From contig DAZU01000049.1 of the NCBI GenBank assembly GCA_002507425.1, forward strand, positions 1 through 5,801: a stretch of 5,801 nucleotides of DNA, given 5' to 3'. The notes beneath the pieces were generated by a model. It had not been told where the DNA came from and searched no databases. It saw only the letters and a list, made by a program, of their open reading frames with translations. Both the position numbers and the translations under genes were made by a program. Positions 1 to 5,801 of the stretch are shown here, one piece after another (the first letter of the stretch is position 1; each line of letters starts with the position of its first letter). This DNA comes from Euryarchaeota archaeon UBA53. Its GTDB lineage: Archaea; Thermoplasmatota; Poseidoniia; Poseidoniales; Poseidoniaceae.

Positions 1-97
1 GGCATGGAAACTTGGATTTGAGTCTATCCATTGGTCGTCTAATCAATGGGAGTCTACACAAGGGTGGTTTCATGTGCTGTGACTAATTGGGTAAAAC
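1..97. other. Upstream flank, possibly the 3' end of an unidentified gene
   Basis: This stretch precedes the first complete gene. Two plus-strand frames stay open from the window edge. One runs from base 2 to a TGA at 80-82 and is unusually tryptophan-rich. The other runs from base 3 to a TAA at 84-86. A minus-strand frame starting at an ATG (bases 73-71) is also open to the edge. Each is at most about 27 codons, so open length alone decides nothing, and I recognise none of the peptides. If an upstream plus-strand gene ends here, only 11-15 bases separate it from the ATG at 98. I see no clear archaeal TATA box, no terminator, and only a weak purine stretch (TTGGGT, 87-92) before that ATG. Confidence 0.3.
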
Positions 98-3000
98 ATG
101 CGTGCTATTTTTGTTGCGTTGCTATTTTCAATCGCGCTCATCCCAGCAAGCACAATAAGTGCCGAATCAGGTGAATGGAGCGTCGTTGAAGAAAACTACA
201 TGGGGGTTATGATAACAGAAATTCTAGTATCTCCAAATGATGAATCCCATAATGGAACTGATTGGAATGGGGATGGTGAAATTGGCATAGAAAGTGATCA
301 GTATATGACAATTCAAAATAACGGTAGCCTGATTATTGACTTGACCAACTGGTCAATCGATGACGGAATAGACTCAGGAAGCCCGCCTTGCAAGATTTCT
401 AACATTACTATTTCTCCGGGCGATTCTGTTACATTTTTTAGAGCTGTTACTGATATCGAGTTCGATTATTTCGATGGAGATTACGCAACATTGATTGATT
501 CGGATGGAGTCACGCAAAGTCAGTTTAGTTATCCAGGCTATGATTCTGATTGGGATAGGGCTTACAGACCAGGACCAAATTCATCTTTGATAAAAGCCGA
601 TCCTAATCCTTCCTCAACTCATGGAACGTGCACACCCAGCGAATCAAACGGCCAAACCGGAAACAATACTGGAGGAACTAACAACATGCCTGGTGTTGGC
701 CAATGGTATACCAGCGAATCTGGATATTTGGGTGTAAAGATATCCGAGATTCTAGTCTCATCTTCTGGTGAGGATTATGGTGGAATAGACCTAGACGGTG
801 ATGGTGAGGTATTTTCCAATAGCGAGCAATACATCCAACTTACAAATGAAGGTGAATTTGATGTTGATATTTCTGATTGGATTCTTGACGACAACCCATC
901 AGGAGGAAGTGCTCCATGCTCGATCGGTTGGAATACTACATTGGGACCTCAGGAATCGATTGTATTTTTCCGATCAAAAACGCAAATCATTTTTGATTAC
1001 TTCGAAGATGACTATGCGATACTGAAAGACACAAACGGAATTTCACAAAGTGTTGTTCAATATCCAGCTAGAGATTCATATTATGATGAAGCCTATGTAA
1101 TGAATGAGGACGGCACGCTAGGTAAAAGAGATGCAAATCCCGCAATAAGACAGGGCACTTGTTACAAACAAAGCGACAACTCTGAATCAAAATACATTCT
1201 AACTGGCAGAATTGTAACCATGGCTGGAGAAGGTAACATCATTGAACAAGGTAATATCATGATAGAGGATGGAATGATCGCTGCAATTTGGGCAAACGGA
1301 GAGATTCCACCAATCAACACCGACGACATACCAACTTACGAAACCGGTGCAAGTATCTACCCTGGACTAATCGATTTGCACAATCACATGCATTACAACC
1401 ACATACCTCTTTGGGACTTTGAAGTACACCTGTCTAATTCCCAAAAGTCAGAGGAAGGCGGCTATACAAATAGGTATCAATGGGGCAATAATTATGATTA
1501 TGGTCCAAGCATTACATGGATGAAAAATAACGTCCAAGATTTCAATCGCTGGGATATGGCTTCTGAGCAAATGAAGTACGCTGAAGTGCAAGCTGTAGCT
1601 GGTGGTGTTACTGCGGTCCAAGGGTCTCCAAGTAGCGGAACCGACTCATGGGATAGCATGCTTTCTCGAAACGTTGAGTTGTATAACTTCGGCCAAGATG
1701 GAATGTATACGTGTGCTGTCTGTGGAGCGGCAGATGATGATTACTCGGGGCAGCACCTAATCGATAAGAGCAATGCTGGGACACTAAACGCATGGTTCGT
1801 ACATTTGTCAGAGGGTGTAGATTCCAGTAGTAAAAGCGAATTTGACGCCCTTTATGAAAAGGGATTGATAATGGATGAAACCGTGGTAATTCATGGAACA
1901 GCACTAGATCAAAATCAATTTAATTTAATGGGAGAAACTGGTGCTGGGTTAGTTTGGTCGCCTTTCTCTAATCTTGTATTATACGGAGATACAACAGATG
2001 TTGTTGCTGCAGATAATGCTGGAATCACAATTTCAATAGCGCCTGATTGGGGCCCTAGTGGAACGAAGAATAATCTTCACGAATTGAAAATCGCAGACAT
2101 GTGGAACAGAGAAGTTCTGGAAAACCATTTCTCTGATTATGAGTTAGCTCAGATGGTAACATCCAATGCAGCGGAGATAAGCAAATGGAGCAACTTTGTA
2201 GGCCAAATAAAAACAGGTATGTACGCTGATTTAGTTGTAATCGACAGCTTCCATGAGAATCCTTACAGAAATTTAATTGAGGCCATCGATCCTGATGTAA
2301 GGCTGACTATTGTCCAAGGAAAACCAGTGTTTGGAGATATTGACCTAATGACTGAGATGAAGGGTAACGATTGGGAATATATTAACGGAACTGGTTTTAG
2401 CAAAGCGATTGATGTCACCTCCACAACGGAGGTAGACGGCATGAAGTCTTGGGAGAGTATTGAAGATGGATTACAGATGGCTATGGAAAATAACTTCGAA
2501 GACATTAAGCAACATTGGAATGATGTGCAGGGGATGACTGATGAAGAAATAAACGATTGGTTAGGCACTACATTTGACGGTGATTATAGAGATGGAGTCA
2601 ATCATCTAAAATCGATGAATGTTGACCCGATCTTCACCTTAGGAGACAATAGATATTTCGACGTTATTAATAGGTCAGAACATGCTAACTATCACATTGA
2701 TTTATCCAAACTATACGATTACTATGACGTAGAATACGATTCTGAAGGTAATAGGCCGTATGTAGAGGATTCAACATACAATCCCGATAAAAATGATGAG
2801 GATGGTATAGACTCTGGATGCACAGATTCTAATGCTGTAAATTACAATCTGGATGCGATAGTAGATGATGGTTCTTGTATCTTAGTAAATACAAACGACG
2901 ACTTGGACGTTATAGTTGGAGATGGGGGTGATGATGAAATTTGCACTGGGATATGCGATGAGGAAACCACAGAGAGTTCCCAGTCAGATGAGTCTGATCC

Positions 3001-3157
3001 TATACTGACCTTGACAATAGTCATGGGCTTTATATTCGCAGTTGCTATTGCTATAATCTTCATATCTAGGGGAGAAGAATCTATGCTGACTAATGAAGTT
3101 GTGGATCAGAATGAATTCATTCCAGATTTGCCACCACTAGAGCCACCTAAAGATTAG
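98..3157 (+). CDS. Surface-anchored amidohydrolase with two lamin-tail-like domains
   Basis: This 1019-residue protein is probably exported and tethered to the cell surface. Residues 1-22 look like a Sec signal peptide (one Arg, a hydrophobic core, likely cleavage after ISA). Residues 25-178 and 201-355 are two homologous lamin-tail-like beta domains joined by a Gly/Asn/Thr linker. Residues 365-747 form an amidohydrolase-superfamily metal hydrolase. Probable metal ligands are H428 and H430 (DLHNH), H569 (FVHLSEG), H599 (VIHG) and D650 (PDWGPSG), with E572 likely contacting substrate or water. No carbamylated-lysine ligand is apparent, so it resembles the mononuclear deaminase/chlorohydrolase-like branch. 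Residues 748-905 are unrecognised. A Cys-Thr-Asp...Gly-Ser-Cys motif lies at 907-927, a membrane helix at 969-990, then an R991-led acidic, proline-rich tail that should face the cytoplasm. Nine N-x-S/T sequons (N52, 75, 84, 102, 161, 189, 279, 763, 858) fit a glycosylated surface protein. The ATG at 98 is chosen because the signal peptide follows at once. The reaction and substrate are unknown: a cyclic amidine, amide or aminated heterocycle is only an inference from the family. The fold call is firm, the export call good. Confidence 0.85.
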   Translation: MRAIFVALLFSIALIPASTISAESGEWSVVEENYMGVMITEILVSPNDESHNGTDWNGDGEIGIESDQYMTIQNNGSLIIDLTNWSIDDGIDSGSPPCKISNITISPGDSVTFFRAVTDIEFDYFDGDYATLIDSDGVTQSQFSYPGYDSDWDRAYRPGPNSSLIKADPNPSSTHGTCTPSESNGQTGNNTGGTNNMPGVGQWYTSESGYLGVKISEILVSSSGEDYGGIDLDGDGEVFSNSEQYIQLTNEGEFDVDISDWILDDNPSGGSAPCSIGWNTTLGPQESIVFFRSKTQIIFDYFEDDYAILKDTNGISQSVVQYPARDSYYDEAYVMNEDGTLGKRDANPAIRQGTCYKQSDNSESKYILTGRIVTMAGEGNIIEQGNIMIEDGMIAAIWANGEIPPINTDDIPTYETGASIYPGLIDLHNHMHYNHIPLWDFEVHLSNSQKSEEGGYTNRYQWGNNYDYGPSITWMKNNVQDFNRWDMASEQMKYAEVQAVAGGVTAVQGSPSSGTDSWDSMLSRNVELYNFGQDGMYTCAVCGAADDDYSGQHLIDKSNAGTLNAWFVHLSEGVDSSSKSEFDALYEKGLIMDETVVIHGTALDQNQFNLMGETGAGLVWSPFSNLVLYGDTTDVVAADNAGITISIAPDWGPSGTKNNLHELKIADMWNREVLENHFSDYELAQMVTSNAAEISKWSNFVGQIKTGMYADLVVIDSFHENPYRNLIEAIDPDVRLTIVQGKPVFGDIDLMTEMKGNDWEYINGTGFSKAIDVTSTTEVDGMKSWESIEDGLQMAMENNFEDIKQHWNDVQGMTDEEINDWLGTTFDGDYRDGVNHLKSMNVDPIFTLGDNRYFDVINRSEHANYHIDLSKLYDYYDVEYDSEGNRPYVEDSTYNPDKNDEDGIDSGCTDSNAVNYNLDAIVDDGSCILVNTNDDLDVIVGDGGDDEICTGICDEETTESSQSDESDPILTLTIVMGFIFAVAIAIIFISRGEESMLTNEVVDQNEFIPDLPPLEPPKD
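170..1162 (+). repeat. Tandem duplication of a lamin-tail-like domain within the coding sequence
   Basis: Two units of 154 and 155 residues (bases 170-631 and 698-1162) align along their whole length. Each opens with G-x-W, then a Y-x-G-V hydrophobic strand ending in EIL(V), an acidic D-x-(N/D)-G-D-G-E loop (residues 55-61 and 231-237), a Q-Y strand followed by N-x-G, a D-W-x-x-D-D turn, and a hydrophobic FFR strand before FDYF-(D/E)-x-DYA. Each closes with a G-T-C end. The order EIL..., QY-x-x-(L/I)-x-N-x-G, W-x-(L/I)-DD, pG-x-s-x-FFR is that of lamin-tail (LTD) immunoglobulin-like domains of secreted prokaryotic proteins. One cysteine pair is kept in each unit (C98/C178 and C274/C355) and may form a disulphide. 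The acidic loop resembles calcium-binding D-x-D-x-D-G loops. The repeat is visible at protein level and the nucleotide copies have diverged, so the duplication is old. The likely role is binding or spacing at the cell surface. Confidence 0.8.
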
Positions 3158-4635
3158 ATTAAGTCCCAAATTGGGCCTTCGAGTGTGTCGGTAACAACAA
3201 CTCCCATATTTGCTAATTCATCTCTTATCGAGTCGGCTTTTTGCCAATCCTGGGCTTGTCGTGCCTCGCTTCTTTGAGAGATAAGAGATTCTACCCTCTC
3301 AGAAATCTCAGCCTTGCGGGGATCTTCCTCTGGTTCAGCCAAAACCTGCTCTCTTGTTGGTAAAACTCCTAACACTAAACCAGCTGTGTCTTCTAGCCAT
3401 TCAACACAATGTATTGCATATGCGCCAAGATCATCTCCCTCAAGTGATGCAAGCATTTTTGTCATCTCTTTGAGAGCGCCCAAAACTTTTGCACATGCTT
3501 CTCTAGAGTTAAAATCATCATCCATGGCAACTGCAAAGCCTTGTGCCATTTTCTCTAACAGCCCTATACTTCGAACTAGAGGAATTTGTGACCTTACGTC
3601 TCCTTTGGGTAATGGGGGACAATTTACTCCCATCAACTCTAAAGCTGCTTTGTATACATCGAGAAGCCTTGAATGGTTTTTGTTTGCGTCTTTGAGTAAT
3701 TGTTCGTTCATATCAATCGGCGAACGATAATGAGCGTTGATTAATGAAAACCTCAATACTAGAGGGTCTACCTTTTCTACAATGTCTCGAATAGTCCAAA
3801 AATTGCCAAGAGATTTGCTCATCTTTTCTCCGTCTATGTTGACAAATCCGTTGTGCAGCCAGTGGTGGACAACTGGTGAATGCCCAGTGTGACACTCTCC
3901 TTGAAATATTTCGGCTTCGTGATGGGGAAATAGTAGATCATGCCCACCACCGTGAATATCGAACTGAGCGCCAAAAGAGTCCATTGACATCGCTGTACAC
4001 TCGATATGCCATCCCGGCCTACCTTCTCCCCATGGTGAGTCCCATTTCGGTTCCCCGGGCTTCGCTGATTTCCACAGAGCGAAATCCTTGTGATCCCTTT
4101 TTCCTGAACCGCTGTCAGCAACCCTGCCTCCTGCGCCACTTCTGACAGCATCAATACTTTGACCTGTCAATTGGCCATACTTTTCAGGGGCGCTTTCGAC
4201 ACTGAAGTAAACTCCGTCATTTGCCGAATATGCGTGACCTTTATCGATTAAATCAGCGGTTATCTCGACCATTTCATCTACATAATCAGTGCACCTTGGA
4301 TATTTATCAGCACGTAGTATATTCAGCGAATCCATATCCTTGTAATATGATTTAATATTCTCATCAACCAATTTCCTCCAGTCGGTATTTGTTTCGATAG
4401 CTCTGTTTATGATTTTATCATCAATATCTGTAAAGTTCTGCACATAGTTCACATCATAGCCTGACTTTTCCAGCCATCTGTGGATTAAATCGAACGCAAG
4501 ATAGCATCTAGCATGTCCCAAATGACAAAGGTCGTAGACAGTGACTCCACAAACATACATGTTCACTATACCCGGGTTAATGGTAGTAAAGTCCACCTTT
4601 TCCCGACGACGGGTGTCATGCACTCTCAAAGGCAT
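3154..4635 (-). CDS. cysS: Cysteinyl-tRNA synthetase (CysRS)
   Basis: This cytoplasmic class I aminoacyl-tRNA synthetase charges tRNA-Cys with cysteine using ATP. The 493-residue product is of normal length and appears complete. It shows the HIGH-type motif HLGH (38-41), KMSKS (271-275) and the four residues matching the zinc ligands of E. coli CysRS (C29, C213, H238, E242). It also has the family signatures MYVCG-x-TVYD, TDIDDKII, GRPGWHIEC and FPHHEAE. A DALR-type helical domain (about 345-425) and the terminal anticodon-binding region follow. The frame is open 39 codons further upstream to an ATG ending at 4752. I chose the ATG at 4635-4633 because the next residues (MPLRVHDTRR) align with the start of known CysRS, while the extension is not CysRS-like and would run through the divergent promoter and into the neighbouring reductase gene. 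No Shine-Dalgarno precedes this start, which fits a leaderless archaeal mRNA. Its TAA stop overlaps the TAG of the convergent surface-protein gene. Having cysS means cysteine is charged directly rather than only by the SepRS/SepCysS route of methanogens. Confidence 0.97.
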   Translation of the reverse strand: MPLRVHDTRRREKVDFTTINPGIVNMYVCGVTVYDLCHLGHARCYLAFDLIHRWLEKSGYDVNYVQNFTDIDDKIINRAIETNTDWRKLVDENIKSYYKDMDSLNILRADKYPRCTDYVDEMVEITADLIDKGHAYSANDGVYFSVESAPEKYGQLTGQSIDAVRSGAGGRVADSGSGKRDHKDFALWKSAKPGEPKWDSPWGEGRPGWHIECTAMSMDSFGAQFDIHGGGHDLLFPHHEAEIFQGECHTGHSPVVHHWLHNGFVNIDGEKMSKSLGNFWTIRDIVEKVDPLVLRFSLINAHYRSPIDMNEQLLKDANKNHSRLLDVYKAALELMGVNCPPLPKGDVRSQIPLVRSIGLLEKMAQGFAVAMDDDFNSREACAKVLGALKEMTKMLASLEGDDLGAYAIHCVEWLEDTAGLVLGVLPTREQVLAEPEEDPRKAEISERVESLISQRSEARQAQDWQKADSIRDELANMGVVVTDTLEGPIWDLI

Positions 4636-4705
4636 ACAAACATGCGGTGGTTTACTTCTATTCAAATAATGCCATGATTCAAAGCGTGAAGGTATATGCA
4701 TTGGC
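4636..4705. promoter_or_regulatory. Divergent promoter region between cysS and the reductase gene
   Basis: Only 70 bases separate the two divergent start codons, so both promoters should lie here or reach into the opposite gene. The AT-rich core at 4661-4670 (TTCAAATAAT) is the best TATA-like candidate. Read on the minus strand as ATTATTTGAA, it is centred about 31 bases before the cysS ATG, suitable for a leaderless archaeal transcript. On the plus strand it lies about 40 bases before the reductase ATG and would give a short leader. That leader would hold GAAGGT (4688-4693), a weak ribosome-binding match about 12 bases from the ATG. Neither element is a strong consensus match. The site is inferred mainly from gene layout. 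Confidence 0.35.
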
Positions 4706-5671
4706 ATGGCTGGAGTAGTTGTCGTTACGGGTGCAAATGGCCACATCGGCAATAATCTGTGTCGAGAACTACTAGAAAATGGCTACAAGGTAAGGGGAAC
4801 TGTTCGCTCACTTGACAAGGCACCACCTCTTGACATGGAATTTGTTGAAGCTGATGTGTTGGATGCAGACGTGTGGCAGGATGTTCTGAGTGATGCAGAC
4901 GGCCTTTTCCACCTTGCAACAATATATGCAACAAAAGGTGATCCAAATTTGATATTAGATACTGCTAATATAGGTACAGAGAATGTTCTAAATGCCGCTC
5001 ATAAATGTGGTGTCAAAAGAATCGTTTACACATCATCTACTGCTGCTGTTGGATCCTCACCAAAAGGGGTTTACAAAAACGAAGAAAACTGGAATGAAAA
5101 CTTTTCTCTACCGTATGCTCAAGCAAAAACCGATTCTGAAAAAAAGGCCTGGGAACTTGCCGAGAAGTTGAATCTAGACCTAAGAGTGATTAATCCAAGC
5201 GGAGTTCTGGGAGGATCTTTTTCAAAACCCACTCCAACCACTGAAATAATTGGTGACGCAATGAAAGGAAAATACCCCGCAGTACCTAAGATACCACTTG
5301 CTTTCGTTCATGTTGACGACGTGGCAAAGGCTCACAGGCTAGCATATGAGATAGACGAGGCAAATGGTAGGTATGTCCTAGCTCCTCATCAAGGAGGAAA
5401 TATTCATGACCTCCTCAAAAGGTCAAAACAACTGTATCCAAACCTAAAGTTTCCAAGATTAGGAATACCTCTTTGGCTCATGCCGATTGTAGTTTTTCAA
5501 GATTGGTTTATGGGATTATTTTCAGGAAAGAGAATGTTGACCCGATCTGCTGCAAAATCTTTCAAAAGTGGGGACTCTCTATATTCAAGCCAAAAGGCTG
5601 AGACTGATTTAGGATTGGTTTGGAAATCCTATGATGATTGTATTAATGATACTGTGGAGGCATATCTTTGA
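4706..5671 (+). CDS. Extended SDR, dihydroflavonol-4-reductase-like NAD(P)-dependent oxidoreductase
   Basis: This 321-residue cytosolic oxidoreductase belongs to the extended short-chain dehydrogenase/reductase (NAD-dependent epimerase/dehydratase) group. The Rossmann glycine motif TGANGHIG is at residues 8-15. After the second strand comes RGTVRS (31-35 plus serine), whose arginines suggest NADP(H) over NAD(H), as in dihydroflavonol reductases. D50 sits in the EADVLD adenine-site motif. The catalytic set is S110/S111 (YTSST), Y137 and K141 (YAQAK). NPSGVLG (163-169) and FVHVDDVA (200-207) are further family landmarks. The closest resemblance by motif is to the dihydroflavonol-4-reductase, cinnamoyl-CoA reductase and 3-beta-hydroxysteroid dehydrogenase branch, which interconverts a ketone or aldehyde with an alcohol. 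The substrate cannot be read from sequence. Residues 250-275 are hydrophobic and tryptophan-rich and may touch the membrane. The ATG at 4706 is supported because the first Rossmann strand starts at residue 4. The gene overlaps a downstream membrane-protein gene by 4 bases, implying joint expression. A sugar epimerase is less likely given the RGTVRS signature. Confidence 0.9.
   Translation: MAGVVVVTGANGHIGNNLCRELLENGYKVRGTVRSLDKAPPLDMEFVEADVLDADVWQDVLSDADGLFHLATIYATKGDPNLILDTANIGTENVLNAAHKCGVKRIVYTSSTAAVGSSPKGVYKNEENWNENFSLPYAQAKTDSEKKAWELAEKLNLDLRVINPSGVLGGSFSKPTPTTEIIGDAMKGKYPAVPKIPLAFVHVDDVAKAHRLAYEIDEANGRYVLAPHQGGNIHDLLKRSKQLYPNLKFPRLGIPLWLMPIVVFQDWFMGLFSGKRMLTRSAAKSFKSGDSLYSSQKAETDLGLVWKSYDDCINDTVEAYL
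5656..5660 (+). promoter_or_regulatory. Shine-Dalgarno site GGAGG deciding a TTG start
   Basis: A full GGAGG lies inside the last codons of the reductase gene, 7 bases before the TTG at 5668. It is the only strong ribosome-binding match seen before any start in this window. It supports both the TTG start and translational coupling of the two genes. Internal genes of archaeal operons commonly use Shine-Dalgarno sites while first genes are often leaderless, and that pattern fits here. Confidence 0.7.
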
Positions 5672-5801
5672 ATCTCAATAGGTTTGTTGCAAGGTTAAGT
5701 TGGACACTGCCTGCTGCGACAATTGTTCTGTCGAGTCTTACCCACGCTTTATTGGGTGATCATAGAGCAATTCCATTTTTCATATCCGAAGCGGATTATC
5801 C
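5668..5801 (+). CDS. Partial membrane protein, possible Frag1/DRAM/Sfk1 family N-terminus
   Basis: The 5' end of a gene runs off the window; 44 full codons are visible and open. The start is TTG, sharing TTGA with the reductase stop (4-base overlap). No ATG or GTG lies in this frame between the preceding in-frame stop (TGA at 5647-5649) and the TTG, and GGAGG sits 7 bases upstream. The peptide starts MNLNRFVARL, basic at the front. A hydrophobic segment at about residues 11-30 (SWTLPAATIVLSSLTHALLG) probably forms the first membrane helix. Then comes AIPFFISEADYP. A proline-aromatic-ILE-SER-acidic stretch just after the first helix is typical of Frag1/DRAM/Sfk1-type six-helix membrane proteins, whose first loop carries a P-x-ISD-x-G-x-x-PPE-like motif. 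The family call is from this short motif only, so it is tentative. That a real gene starts here is well supported. The operon link suggests a shared lipid or membrane-related role with the reductase, which is inference. Confidence 0.65.
   Translation, partial: MNLNRFVARLSWTLPAATIVLSSLTHALLGDHRAIPFFISEADY

Noticed and set aside
798..1025. Plus-strand 75-codon frame inside the second lamin-tail repeat
   Set aside because: It is an out-of-frame shadow. The repeat similarity is only preserved in the main frame.
1608..1904. Minus-strand open frame of 98 codons
   Set aside because: It is wholly antisense to the amidohydrolase domain, has low-complexity His/Arg/Leu composition, no recognisable family and no start signals.
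2263..2568. Minus-strand open frame of 101 codons
   Set aside because: It is antisense shadow of the surface protein. Its Ser/Ile-rich translation reflects the codons of the real gene.
2842..3063. Minus-strand open frame with a Ser/Pro-rich translation
   Set aside because: It lies opposite the stalk and membrane helix of the surface protein and has no independent evidence.
3140..3180. A terminator hairpin between the convergent genes
   Set aside because: There is no intergenic space and I see no convincing inverted repeat with a T-run.
3314..3730. Plus-strand open frame of 138 codons inside cysS
   Set aside because: It is fully antisense to conserved CysRS sequence. Its Ser/Ala-rich composition is that of a shadow frame.
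3834..4154. Minus-strand 106-codon frame and plus-strand 89-codon frame (3876-4145) within cysS
   Set aside because: Both overlap the zinc-site and KMSKS-side coding region of CysRS in other frames and have no family resemblance.
4636..4752. A 39-residue N-terminal extension of CysRS from the upstream ATG at 4752
   Set aside because: The extension is not CysRS-like, overlaps the first 47 bases of the divergent reductase gene and would swallow both promoters. The ATG at 4635 matches the usual CysRS start.
4725..4946. Minus-strand 73-codon frame over the start of the reductase
   Set aside because: It is antisense to the Rossmann motif. Its His/Leu/Gln-rich translation is typical of a shadow.

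Overview
The window looks like ordinary chromosomal DNA from a marine planktonic archaeon. The best guess is Marine Group II Euryarchaeota (Candidatus Poseidoniales) or a close relative. This rests on gene style rather than a marker gene. One protein is a large acidic, sequon-rich surface protein with a C-terminal membrane anchor, lamin-tail-like repeats and a Cys-Thr-Asp...Asn-Tyr...Gly-Ser-Cys motif common in marine microbes. Coding density is very high, with overlapping gene ends. Base composition is moderately AT-rich. There is no rRNA, tRNA, IS element, CRISPR array or integrase, and no sign of recent transfer.

Layout: (1) Bases 1-97 lie upstream of the first gene and perhaps hold the last codons of an upstream gene, with the frame undecided. 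(2) Bases 98-3157 (+) encode a 1019-residue predicted secreted and membrane-anchored protein. Its parts in order are a signal peptide, two tandem lamin-tail-like domains, an amidohydrolase of the HxH...H...H...D type, an unrecognised alpha-rich region, the Cys-Thr-Asp motif, one C-terminal membrane helix and a short proline-rich tail. (3) Bases 3154-4635 (-) encode cysteinyl-tRNA synthetase, tail to tail with the first gene, the two stop codons sharing bases. (4) Bases 4636-4705 form a 70-bp divergent promoter region. (5) Bases 4706-5671 (+) encode an extended short-chain dehydrogenase/reductase resembling dihydroflavonol-4-reductase. (6) Bases 5668 to the window end (+) hold the start of a membrane protein. 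It begins at a TTG codon overlapping the previous stop (TTGA), with a strong GGAGG ribosome binding site, and it resembles the N-terminus of Frag1/DRAM/Sfk1-type proteins.

The reductase and the partial membrane-protein gene form a translationally coupled pair and probably share a transcript. CysRS is a housekeeping gene transcribed away from them. The surface amidohydrolase stands alone. No multi-gene novel system is evident. The least conventional item is the surface-anchored two-LTD amidohydrolase, whose substrate cannot be told from sequence alone.
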